The notes under the pieces are model-generated. The model was not told the DNA's origin and searched no databases. It was given only the letters and a program-made list of their open reading frames with translations. Shown in pieces: positions 1 through 8,315 of a DNA stretch of 18,674 nucleotides. Each line of letters opens with the position of its first letter. The first letter of the stretch is position 1. The position numbers and the translations under genes are program-made. Source of the stretch: DATBVX01 sp963724625. GTDB taxonomy: Bacteria > Pseudomonadota > Gammaproteobacteria > Steroidobacterales > Steroidobacteraceae. The stretch spans positions 1-18,674 of the forward strand of contig CAVRVO010000011.1 in the NCBI GenBank assembly GCA_963724625.1, read 5' to 3'.

Positions 1-109
1 GCGCAGCGACTGGGCTTCCTGCTTCGCTCATGCACCCAGTCGTGTCAGCCTTCCCCGGTATGGCAGCCGGGTCGGCCTGCGCATCGACCTTTTCGAGGCT
101 TGCTCGGCG
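1..109. other. Flank downstream of the group II intron, no gene
   Basis: This stretch lies beyond the predicted 3' end of the minus-strand group II intron, so it would be its 3' exon. No convincing coding frame was seen. It holds an 8-bp perfect inverted repeat (7-14 with 35-42, CGACTGGG / CCCAGTCG) around a 20-base loop. No T-run follows, so I do not call it a terminator. The window edge prevents identification of the interrupted locus. Confidence 0.4.
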
Positions 110-110
110 G

Positions 111-1884
111 TTACGGTAGGAACGGTGGTTCCACGCCCCGGCAGATCCGTACGTGCCCGACCAGGCATACGGCTCCTGCCAGGTAGTGACGAAGACGCTC
201 CAACGGGTGGCGATGGACAAGGCGCAACGGGGGAGAAGCGATCGACGAACCGCAGGAAGCGCGACCAAGGCATGCGCGAGCGCTGACCGCGACGGCGAGG
301 GCGTGCAACCAAGCTCGTTCCACCTCGGCCCGAAAGCCGTTGAGCGGGATGCCGGGGACCGCAAGTAGTTGTGTACCCGCATGACCTGTCCGAGCCAGCG
401 CCCCACCGCGGCCAGCGGTTCGTGCCGACGACGCAGAAGTGTCTCGCGTATCGCCGCCAGTGTGGCACGCATGCGCTTCTTGACCGTTACCCGTAGGACC
501 AAGGCGCCCCGCTTGCTTCGACTGCAGCAGTGCAAACCAAGAAGTCAAACGTCTCGGCTTGCCAAGTTTCCGTTGTCGCCGGCGCTCTGTGGATCGACCA
601 ACTCGATCAGGCGCGTCTTCTCCGTATGAGAGCCAACCCAAACTTGCAGCTTCTGCACCGCTGAGAAACCGCTTGGCCTCGTCGTCGTACTGGAAGCCCA
701 GCACGGGTCATCGGCGACGCACGATGATGACGTTGCCCTCGTCTCCTTGCGCAGCGGTGTGCCCACAGGTCGAGGACGATGAGGATATTGGCGGATCGGG
801 GAAGACTGACCCTCGGCAGCCCCGGTCATCACCACCTACGTCATCCTGATCACGCCTGCCTTAGCCCCTTGCGGATTAGCCGTGTAGCCGCTTGTCCGCA
901 ATTCGGTGCCCGACTTATCATCCATTCGTCGAGATTTCATCGAAGACGCCGATATCCAGTCAAGAATCCAGTTCACCTCGGCTCTTGATTCCCATGTACA
1001 GCGCGTCCAACGCATCGTGTTGGCCGCGCCCGACACGGACCGAATCCAAGAAAGTCCTCCATAGATCGCGCCAGTACGGCGAACCGCCGCTGCACGATCT
1101 TGTCCTCCAGGGAGGTGATCCCCAGCGGCCGTGTCTGCCATCGCTTTGGGGATATACGCCGCGACGGTTGTGCGCGATACGCACCGGACTGAATCTCCCG
1201 GTGCAATTCGTGCACGCGCCCGTCGAGTATCTTCTCATAGTCGTACCACGTCACACCGTCCACACCGCTCGCTGCTTGCTTGCGAAGAGCATGGAAGCTC
1301 TCCACCAATAGCGTCGGGGTGATGTGGTGCATCAGCGCCGTGAAACGCAACTTCGGGTCCCGTCTGGCGGCTTCCCGTACACCTTCGACACCCATCGAAG
1401 CGTGTTTTATCCGGCTCTGTGTCCGGCACGCTGGGGTTTCGAAGACGTTCCCTCCGATTACACCCCTTCCCTCCATTGCCTCCGCAGGATCATCTCCCTT
1501 GTTCGGCAACTTCTCCGGTACTATGGGTGTATCCGACTTCTCATCAGCGTCGATGACTGGCTTGTGGTCGACGACCTTCCCAGTCCCGTCCAGTCCATTC
1601 GCACTGGACACTGATGAGATCTCGCTGCTTCCGTATGAAAGACTTCCCGGCATGCACAGGGTCTCCGACCGCGCGGGATCGGGGCATGGCTTGCGATTGA
1701 CGCCATGCACCGTGTTGCCTTCCGCTTCGCTTAACAGCGTCGGCATCCCGAATTGATCATTTCGCGGCTCAATGGCCGGCCTGCCGGTTTCCCCTGTCAA
1801 CGCTTCGACGCACACCTCGCGATGTGCGCCGCATAACTCGGGGTCAGAGTGATTCGCCACTTCTTCTCCGTATTGAACTTTCAT
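111..1884 (-). pseudogene. ltrA: Group II intron reverse transcriptase/maturase, frameshifted
   Basis: The frame starts at ATG 1884 and stays open to about 973. It shows the family's N-terminal region (ASGVDGVTW, then RPLGITSLEDKIVQ, RT motifs 0 to 2). Homology then continues only by switching frames: a YGFRPGR-like block decayed to FGPCRARP and GRGQHDALDALYMGIKS, then WILD, FDEIS, GDEGNVIIVR, VLGFQYDDEAKRFLS, EKTRLIE, DFLGF, and a maturase-like tail ending near 111. The catalytic YADD box is damaged: around 705-715 the codons for ADD survive, but the preceding Tyr codon is missing bases. Several independent indels are needed to restore the frame, unlike the single-base lesions elsewhere in the window, so this is true decay. 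It normally acts in splicing and retrohoming of its host intron. Confidence 0.8.
142..175 (-). ncRNA. Group II intron domain V hairpin
   Basis: On the minus strand this reads as a domain V signature. A 5' arm GAGCCGTATGC pairs with a 3' arm GCACGTACGGATCT, and the second arm carries the expected two-base CG bulge. Domain V is the catalytic core of group II introns and normally lies just after the maturase frame and just before domain VI, as here. A domain-VI-like segment and the presumed 3' splice site follow at about 110-140. The hairpin looks intact although the maturase is ruined, so the RNA could in principle still fold or be acted on in trans. Confidence 0.65.
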
Positions 1885-2092
1885 CAACTACCTCCGCCAG
1901 CTTTAACTGGCGCACTTCACTCGCGTTGCGGCCTGCACACTCGCGCTGTCACCGTATTTCGTGACACGCTTTACCCGAAGGCTTCAGCCATTTCGTTACC
2001 TCCATGACTGCTCCGGTTGCTTCCGGCTGGAGCGTTCGCCGGGTGGGATTTGCACCCACTGGAAAGCGCCGCCTTATCACGGCGCAGCCAGG

Positions 2093-2156
2093 AGCGGCCT
2101 TAAGGCATCGCGCTTCATAGCAGCCATTGATCGGTACGTGTCGTCCAAGTCCGGAC
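2093..2156. repeat. Imperfect direct repeat, copy A
   Basis: This 64-base segment aligns without gaps to 3031-3094. Shared blocks include GCGCTTCA and CATTGATCGGTAC, with roughly three quarters of positions identical by eye. It lies between the 5' end of the group II intron and the methyltransferase gene at 2228. It includes a 10-bp palindrome GCCTTAAGGC at 2097-2106. The copies look like members of a degenerate intergenic repeat family, not an IS end. Confidence 0.7.
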
Positions 2157-2227
2157 AATCGCACTCTGACTTGGCGTCGACGAAAAACGGATGGAGAATT
2201 TCCATCGCGCATCTCGGAGAGCCCGCC

Positions 2228-3010
2228 ATGAACACCGGGAGCAAAGGCCCTGCATACGACCGCCAACTACTGCTGGAGGGCGCGAAGCGGGATGCCGTAC
2301 TCGACCTGACGGAGGTGCAGCGATACGGAATCGAAAGCTGGGGTGATCCCGACTACATTTGCATATACGGCCTGCGGCCTACCGATTGGTACGACAGAGG
2401 GATACGGATTTTGGGGCGAACGGCGGTGGAATGTACCCGCGATGAGTTGGCCGACAATATCGGGAGAGACATCGCCGCCGTTGCCAAGTCCGCTCCACTC
2501 ACATCCGGGGCATTGGTAGTCGACCCCTTTACCGGATCGGGCAACACACTCTTCTGGATGCTCCGTCACCTACCTGCTGCGCACGGGGTGGGATTCGAGC
2601 AAGATCCAATGGTGTTCCAGCTTACGTCTCGGAATCTAGCGAATCTCAATCTGTCAATCGAGGTATCTAATCGCGACTTTAGGTCGGGGCTATCTGATCT
2701 GAACATAGCACCGGATCAATTGCTGATTGCGTTTATAGCGCCACCCTGGGGCGAGGCGTTGAACATGAGCAGTGGCCTGGATCTACGCCGCACGACACCG
2801 CCCGTCGCTGAGATAGTTGACTTCCTCATCGGTATCGTTGGGAAGAACCCGCTACTTTGCGCGATTCAGGTCTACGAGACTCTCGATTCGGCCTCACTGG
2901 CAGAATTGACACCGCGTTTTTCCTGGTCGGCGCAACGGATGTATGGTCTAAATGCGCCCGGTCAGAATCACGGCCTATTGATGGGCACCCGTGGATGGGT
3001 GCCCAGGTAG
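2228..3010 (+). CDS. SAM-dependent methyltransferase-like protein (APPW type)
   Basis: The protein has 260 residues. I chose ATG 2228, preceded by CGGAGA at a suitable distance; the same frame stays open further upstream but runs into intron sequence. Residues 97-107 (VVDPFTGSGNT) are a class I methyltransferase SAM-binding loop, E124 sits where the ribose-binding acidic residue is expected, and residues 171-175 (APPWG) match the (N/D/S)PP(Y/W) catalytic box of N-methyltransferases. The DPFxGSG plus PPWG pairing recalls RNA-type enzymes (TRM11, RsmD or TGS1-like), but about 90 N-terminal residues match nothing I recognise, so the substrate is unknown. The gene stands alone between two direct repeats and has no obvious partner. 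It could be a nucleic-acid or a small-molecule methyltransferase. Confidence 0.8.
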   Translation: MNTGSKGPAYDRQLLLEGAKRDAVLDLTEVQRYGIESWGDPDYICIYGLRPTDWYDRGIRILGRTAVECTRDELADNIGRDIAAVAKSAPLTSGALVVDPFTGSGNTLFWMLRHLPAAHGVGFEQDPMVFQLTSRNLANLNLSIEVSNRDFRSGLSDLNIAPDQLLIAFIAPPWGEALNMSSGLDLRRTTPPVAEIVDFLIGIVGKNPLLCAIQVYETLDSASLAELTPRFSWSAQRMYGLNAPGQNHGLLMGTRGWVPR

Positions 3011-3030
3011 ACAGTCGCTGCACGGCCAAC

Positions 3031-3094
3031 AGCGGTCGTAGTGCATTGCGCTTCACAGCAGTCATTGATCGGTACTCGTCGGCCGCTATCGGAC
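3031..3094. repeat. Imperfect direct repeat, copy B
   Basis: This is the partner of copy A at 2093-2156, in the same orientation and of the same length, starting 20 bases after the stop of the first methyltransferase gene. The rest of the 3011-3251 gap contains no gene I can support. It ends in a GCGTCGACGAGAAA motif (3233-3246) that closely matches GCGTCGACGAAAAA at 2174-2187, upstream of the other methyltransferase gene. Confidence 0.65.
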
Positions 3095-3251
3095 GGTCGC
3101 GCGAAGGAAAGAACCGCCCGGCTCATAGCCTTACTTCGCCGCATTCTCAAATGACACAATTCGGTCTACAGTGTCTGTTAAGGACTGCGCCCGCGACATC
3201 TCACGATGTGCTGCGGTGACTCTGCGTGATTAGCGTCGACGAGAAAGAGAG

Positions 3252-4088
3252 ATGACGGATACGCGTATACCATCAACAGCCTTCGCCGACGCCTGGATTC
3301 AAGTCGACCGCACTGAAGATCCCGGATTCTTCGTGCAGCTTCTGGATTCAACTCGTGCCCAGCTTCTTGAGCGGGCCAGAAGGTCTCCGGCCGAGTTCTT
3401 CGCGCCGCTGGACATTCGCCCCGGGCATCGCGTTCTCGATGTCGGATGCGGAACCGGCGATCTCTTGCGGTTACTTGCTCCCCTCGTGGCTCCCGGAAAC
3501 GCAGTCGGGATTGATCTTAGCGAGACGATGGTTGCCGAGGCGCAACGCCGCACAAGCAGTAGCTCATCAAACATCTCGTTCCGAGTTGGTAATGCGTTGG
3601 ATCTACCATTTGAATCGGGCAGTATGGATCGCGTAACCGCGACCCAGGTGCTGCTCCACATTCCAAATCCTTGGGCCGCACTCGCGGAAATATATCGCGT
3701 GCTCACCCCAGAAGGTCTGGTGGCCGTCGGCGAAATTGACTGGGGCACCGTCGCCGTGGAATGCACGGATCGCGAACTCAGCCGGAGATTTACTCGACTG
3801 GCGTGTGATGGGCTGCGCAACGGCCTTATCGTGCGAGAGCTTCCATGGCGGCTGCGCGATATTGGATTCGACACGATTCGGCTCATTCCTGAAGTACAGG
3901 TTTCTCTCAGCCCCGACGCATTTCATCGCTGGTTCATCGAACCTGCAATGACGCATTTCAAGAGGATTGGCGGCTTCTCGTCGGCCGAAGCGGAGTTCTT
4001 TCTTGGCGACATGCAGGAGCGGGCGACGAATGGCCGGTATTTCTGCTCCAGAACTTATTATTCGATCGTAGGATCGCGGTCGAAATAA
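3252..4088 (+). CDS. Class I SAM-dependent methyltransferase (UbiE/Methyltransf_11 type)
   Basis: This protein has 278 residues and starts at ATG 3252 directly after the purine-rich GAGAAAGAGAG. Residues 61-70 (VLDVGCGTGD) are SAM motif I, D88 in GIDLS is the ribose-binding acidic residue of motif II, and GNALDLPF at 113-120 is the usual motif III region. The following VTATQVLLHIPNPWAAL and a YRVLTPEG segment are typical of the UbiE/Methyltransf_11 group of small-molecule methyltransferases. No signal peptide or membrane segment is seen, so it should be cytosolic. The C-terminal 100 residues are less conserved and probably contact the substrate, which I cannot name. It lies in the same direction as the 2228 gene but 241 bases away, so an operon is doubtful. 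Confidence 0.9.
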   Translation: MTDTRIPSTAFADAWIQVDRTEDPGFFVQLLDSTRAQLLERARRSPAEFFAPLDIRPGHRVLDVGCGTGDLLRLLAPLVAPGNAVGIDLSETMVAEAQRRTSSSSSNISFRVGNALDLPFESGSMDRVTATQVLLHIPNPWAALAEIYRVLTPEGLVAVGEIDWGTVAVECTDRELSRRFTRLACDGLRNGLIVRELPWRLRDIGFDTIRLIPEVQVSLSPDAFHRWFIEPAMTHFKRIGGFSSAEAEFFLGDMQERATNGRYFCSRTYYSIVGSRSK

Positions 4089-4202
4089 GTGTCGCGACGG
4101 TCGCAAGCGTTTGTTCAGCCTTGTGCGCAAGCAATGTCTGCTTGTGGAGACGCGAACGTCAGGAACGGGTCGTATGGGGGCATCCGCCCGCTGGCGATGA
4201 GC
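4089..4202. repeat. Convergent intergenic gap with degenerate repeat motifs
   Basis: This short gap lies between two convergent genes. It contains CAATGTCTGCTTGTGG (about 4130-4146) and AACGGGTCGTA (4164-4174). The latter recurs at 13997-14007, again followed by a G-rich stretch. No clear rho-independent terminator was seen for either gene. Confidence 0.4.
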
Positions 4203-6186
4203 TCATTCGCGGATCGCTCTGGCCTGGTCGAAGTAAATGTAGCTCGTGCCACCTCGGGTGAGGATCTTCGTCCTCAGCTCGACGGAGTACGTCGTCAGGT
4301 TGGGATCAATGGTGCGGCCGTCCAGGTCAGTGGGGAGCTTCACCTTCAGCCCGGTCTTTTTTGAGGACCGGTAGATCTTGCCCAACACCGTGTATTCCGT
4401 GACGCGTGGTCCGCCCTTCAACGCCTCCTCGAGCACTCGTCCCTGAACGCCCGGCATGTTGAACGTGAGAATGCGCGCGACCGTAGGCGCGATGTCGACG
4501 TTCGCCGTGGGAAGCGTGTCATAAAGGCCCGACTTGAAGTCTGGCCCATGGGCCATCATGGAAATGTGCGTATCGGTTGGCGAGAAGCTGCCGTGGTCAC
4601 CCCTCCGGTTGACCGAGCTCGCGTAGCTGATTCCAGGACGGCCTGCCACGGCCACGTTTTCGTCGAAAGTGAAGCTGACGATGATGTCAGGGCCCCGGCC
4701 GGTCGACCGGGTTCTCCGTGTTGATGAGGCTCATGGGCAGCGTCCCCGCGACGTCCCCATACTTGTCACTCACGAAAATTGCGCCGAATTGCAAGCGGCT
4801 CTGGAGGCTCACCACAGCGGCCTTGACGGTGTTGGGGTCGCCATCCGGGACGAAGAGGTAATCGCTCCCCGCGTTCGCGGCCACGACGATGCCTCCGGCG
4901 GGAACCGGCTTCGGCACCAAGTACCTTGGCGAGGTGTACTCTTGCGCTTTGCCGCAAACGCTTCCATCCGCGTCATTCTTGGTGGGGTGAAGGTGGGTCC
5001 CGTCGAACAGGATGCCTGACAAGGTCGGTATGTCGCGGCAGCCTGCGCCATCGTAGGCCTTCAGCCCGTCCTGGGTGAGCAACTCGGCCGTCCGCACGAA
5101 GCCCGAGACCGAGTACCCATACGGGTCATGCGAGCCGATGCCGCCATCGACAATTCCCCGCAACGGGTAGTGGGCGACATCACCGGAGACCGTGCTGTGA
5201 TTGTGGTCCTGAGTGATGATGATGTCGGTGCTCTGCTCCCAGCCGAGCTGGCGGATCTTGTCCATGACTCGGCCCAGGATCTCGTCGTTCATCTTCGTCG
5301 CATCGATTGAGTTGTATGTCCCGGGTCCGTACGCGTGATTCGTTGCGTCCGGCTCCTTCGACCAAAAGACTGTGAGATCCGGCTTCTTATTCGGAAGGAT
5401 GTAATTGACGAATACGTCGGTAAGATACGTGAACCCACGCCGAGAAAGGGCCCCCGTGCGGTCGAGCGGATTCGCGGTCTGCCCATCGTTGAGCCTCTGA
5501 ATGGCAATGGGAGCCGTCGGGTCACCGTTGTCATTGGCGAGCGCCAACGCACCCGCGTCGTAGGCGTTGACAGTGTTCCTCGGAAGGGCGTAACCGGCCT
5601 TCTGGAGTTCCTTGGCGAAACTGAGCGGCATCGCCGCATCTTCATCGAGGATGATGCCCCCTCGCTTGTAATCCTGGATGAAGGCGGCCCCGAACTTGCC
5701 GATGGCCGCCGTCGACAGCCCTTTGGCCTGTGCTGCTTGGAGCATCGTCGAAACGAGCGTCAGCTTACCCTGGTAGGACTCCCGCACGGCTTCGACGACC
5801 CCGAAGTCCTCGATGAACGCCGGGGCAGAAAAATCGATATCGACTCCCTTCGCGTTCTTTCCCCTCGCATTCGGCGCGTACACCACGTTGCCGTAGAACC
5901 CATGCACCCCCGGATACGTTCCAGTCGCAATGGACGCGGAGTTCATCATGGTGAAGGTTGGATATACGGCGTGGTGATCCGCGAAGACGACCCCGGATCG
6001 AGCGAGGGCGAAGTAATTCGGCATGTTTTCCGGAGTGACGTCGTCAGTTCGAAGTCCATCCCAGACAAAGATGATGACTCGTCGCGCAGTTGACCCTGCG
6101 TCCTGCTGTGGTGCTCCGAGACCACCTCCTGGTCCGAGCACAAAGAACGACAAAGCGCTCAAGAAAAGAAGGTTTCTCATTTTCAT
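4203..6186 (-). pseudogene. Secreted alkaline phosphatase/nucleotide pyrophosphatase family protein, one frameshift
   Basis: The start is ATG 6186, preceded by GAGGA. Residues 1-25 form a signal peptide (MKMRNLLFLSALSFF...). The body is a type I phosphodiesterase/nucleotide pyrophosphatase (PF01663-like): D43 in VWDGLR, the nucleophile T79 in YPTFTMMNSAS, D280 and H284 in EPDATNH, and D327-H328 in TQDHNHS are the expected metal or catalytic residues. The frame stops at 4687, yet the homologous C-terminus continues in the next frame to 4203, including the last metal-binding motif THISMMAHGPDF. Removing one base from the C run at 4693-4696 gives an uninterrupted 660-residue protein. As sequenced, the product would lack the final His ligand and be inactive. 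The enzyme would hydrolyse phosphodiester or pyrophosphate bonds outside the cytoplasm; the substrate is unknown. Confidence 0.85.
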
Positions 6187-6702
6187 GGTTGTCCTCGATT
6201 CTCAATTGCGATGGCTGCCGAACACTCGCGGTCACCTGTGGATCACCTTGTCGGCGCGGGAGCACGTTCGGCGAGTCGTGAGGGCGAGAGAACGCACTGC
6301 ATTTCGCAGCTTCCGGGCACCCCCGAGAGGTATGTTGAACGGACAGAGGCGACGCTACGCCGCCACCCTCTGGGGGTCAAGTAAACCCTGCGAACGTCCT
6401 GTTCTAAGGAGTCAGCGCGAGTCGACTTTGAGCCGAACCTGTTCTCTGGCATGCAGGACAGCGGTCGTTCACCGCAATGTCAGCTTTCAGGAAAATCGGA
6501 CGACGGCTCAGGGTCGGGTACGGCCCTTTACTTCACCGCGATGAGCGGCGGCTCGATGATCGACATCGCCCCTTCAAGCCCGAACGGCAGCTGCAATTGG
6601 AGCACGAAATAACAGCGATCCTTAGTGCGAGCCGGGTCGGCGCGCGATCGGAGCCGACGGGTGAAACTGCTACAGTAGCGCGGTCCCGCCTGGTGCAATG
6701 AA
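6187..6702. other. 516-base intergenic region with repeat-like motifs
   Basis: This is a divergent gap between the phosphodiesterase and the membrane protein, so promoters for both should lie here; I could not pick out convincing -35/-10 pairs. The part from about 6460 to 6600 carries AGCGGTCGTTCACCGCAATG and GCGATGAGCGGCGGCTC (6538-6554). The second motif recurs exactly at 17587-17603. Open frames here have no recognisable protein character. Confidence 0.45.
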
Positions 6703-7956
6703 ATGAGATTTTTTGCGCGCATATTCTTGCTGTTGTTGTTCGCGGTGCCCCTTATGGCGATCACCGCGATCTGGCTGTGCTTTCAGGATGCGCCGTCTGT
6801 CGTGCGCAGCGTTGAATTGACACCGCAGGACATCGAGAACGCGAAACGCATCATCGACCAGCATGATCCCCGCAAGGGCAACGACGGTGGGCAACGCACC
6901 GTCACCATCAGCGAGCAGGACCTGGACCTGATGTTGAACTATGCGGCTAGTCGTTTCGGCAAGGGCGTCGCGCGCGCAGCGTTGGGGCCGGCTACCATGC
7001 GGCTGCAAGCGAGTGCAGAGATCCCGCGAAGCCCGTTCGGCCGTTTTGTAAACGTCGACGCCACATTGCGCGAAACTGAAACGTTGCCGCACTTCGATCA
7101 TCTTCAGATCGGCGGGTTGACGGTGCCGGCAACCGTTGCCGACTACCTGCTGCGCGAGGGCCTGCGGCGGATGGCGACTACCGATCGCGGTGAACTGGCC
7201 GCCGATATCGTGAAAGGCGCGAGCGTCGCTAACAGGCGCCTCACGGTGACGTACGTCTGGAGCAACGCAATCGAGAATCGCGTGCGCGCCGTTCTGCTGT
7301 CTCCCGCCGATCAGGCGCGGCTCCGCGCGTATCACGATCGGCTCGTTGAGGCGGTGGAAAAGACACCGAACAAGATTTCGCTCGCCGCGCTGATGCCACC
7401 CTTGTTCCAAACCGTGCTCGAACGCGGTGCCGGCGGCGATGTGGTCGCGGAAAACCGCGCAGCCATCGTCGCCCTGGCGTTCTACGCAAACGGAACCGAT
7501 CTGGCTGCTATCGCGCCGGCCGCCGCCCAGTGGCCGCAAGCGCGTCTGCGCACCGTGACGCTCGCCGGCCGCGACGACTTCCCCAAGCATTTCCTGATCT
7601 CTGCGGTGATCGCCGCCGAGGCCGGTAGCCCGCTCGCCGATGCGGTCGGCCTGTACAAGGAGGTCGACGATTCGCGACGCGGCAGTGGCTTTTCGTTCAA
7701 CGACATCGGCGCCGACCGGGCGGGGACGCGCTTCGGCGAAATCGCGAGCCAATCGCCCGAGCGGGCGCGGAAGCTCGCGCAGGCACTCGCCTCCGGCGTC
7801 AAGGAGAGCGATTTCATGCCCGATGTCGCTGATCTGCCGGAGTTCCTGCCGGAGGCGGAGTTCAAGCGACGTTATGGCGGCATTGACGGGCCAGGGTACA
7901 ACAACATAATGGCCACGATCGAGGCGCGCGTCGCATCACGACCACTGCTGCGCTAG
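6703..7956 (+). CDS. Conserved membrane-anchored protein of unknown function
   Basis: The protein has 417 residues and starts at ATG 6703; an ATG at 6698 hits TGA after one codon. Residues 4-27 are a strongly hydrophobic helix (FARIFLLLLFAVPLMAITAIWL), reading as an uncleaved N-terminal anchor with the rest outside the cytoplasm. The remainder is soluble and rich in charged residues and Ala. Segments such as DDFPKHFLISAVIAAEAG, LADAVGLYKEVDD and GSGFSFNDIGADRAGTRFG look strongly conserved and recall hypothetical proteins of betaproteobacteria. I recognise no catalytic motif. Codon use is regular and high in GC at third positions, which supports a real gene. Its nearest neighbours are a divergent phosphodiesterase and mobile elements, so the context gives no functional hint. 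Confidence 0.85.
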   Translation: MRFFARIFLLLLFAVPLMAITAIWLCFQDAPSVVRSVELTPQDIENAKRIIDQHDPRKGNDGGQRTVTISEQDLDLMLNYAASRFGKGVARAALGPATMRLQASAEIPRSPFGRFVNVDATLRETETLPHFDHLQIGGLTVPATVADYLLREGLRRMATTDRGELAADIVKGASVANRRLTVTYVWSNAIENRVRAVLLSPADQARLRAYHDRLVEAVEKTPNKISLAALMPPLFQTVLERGAGGDVVAENRAAIVALAFYANGTDLAAIAPAAAQWPQARLRTVTLAGRDDFPKHFLISAVIAAEAGSPLADAVGLYKEVDDSRRGSGFSFNDIGADRAGTRFGEIASQSPERARKLAQALASGVKESDFMPDVADLPEFLPEAEFKRRYGGIDGPGYNNIMATIEARVASRPLLR

Positions 7957-8066
7957 GCCGCTGGCGAAATTGCTTGGAGACAATTTACCGAGACATTCGG
8001 CGACGCAATCGCGCTGCACTGGAAGCATAGCGGCCACTCGGTCAAATCGGGTCAACGCCAGCAGTC

Positions 8067-8293
8067 GGCCTATTCTGTTGAAAAACTCTGCTTTCAGAGA
8101 CGCTGAAAGAATTGCGGGCCCTTGGCGGCTTCGCTATTTGTCGGACGTGGGGGGGCACGCAATCTCGTGCTGCGCGCTGCCAAAATCGTTCTAACCGGCG
8201 CTACATTGATGCATACAGGGAACGGACGATTGCAATCAACGTTGGCAAGAAATTGCGATGGGTACATTTTCGAGTTTTTCAACAGAATAGGCC
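8067..8293. mobile_element. MITE-like element with 22-bp perfect inverted ends
   Basis: Bases 8067-8088 and 8272-8293 are exact reverse complements over 22 bp (outer GGCCTATTCTG, inner GAAAAACTC). They enclose 183 bases with no supported gene. The CTGTTGAAAAACTC end type resembles termini of several IS families, so this may be a non-autonomous derivative or internally deleted IS. I could not find a clear target duplication: the flanks are AGTC and AATT. The rest of the 7957-8315 gap contains no gene. Confidence 0.65.
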
Positions 8294-8315
8294 AATTGGA
8301 GTCATTCGAGCCTAA

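Larger units (their letters stand above)
110..2087 (-). mobile_element. Degenerate group II intron
   Basis: The minus strand reads as a bacterial group II intron of about 2 kb: a 5' RNA region (about 2087 to 1885), an intron-encoded reverse transcriptase/maturase frame (1884 downward) and a domain V hairpin near 142-175. The proposed 5' end reads CTGCGCC, where the family consensus begins GTGCG. The proposed 3' end is GTAAC at 110-114, just after a domain-VI-like CCTACC carrying a candidate branch-point A. Both boundaries are approximate because they come from pattern matching only. The reverse transcriptase is broken in several frames, so the element should be immobile by its own means. The 5' exon side carries one copy of a 64-bp degenerate repeat (2093-2156). 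Confidence 0.75.

Noticed and set aside
7..42. Rho-independent terminator used as a group IIC intron target
   Set aside because: The inverted repeat has a 20-base loop and no T-run, and it lies on the 3' exon side, whereas group IIC introns insert after a 5' exon hairpin.
2093..3094. Integron cassette with attC sites around the methyltransferase
   Set aside because: The repeats are not palindromic, lack GTTRRRY/RYYYAAC core pairs, and no integrase gene is present.
6670..7752. Minus-strand open frame of 360 codons
   Set aside because: It is antisense to the membrane-anchored protein at 6703-7956, which has a proper start, an anchor helix and regular codon use.
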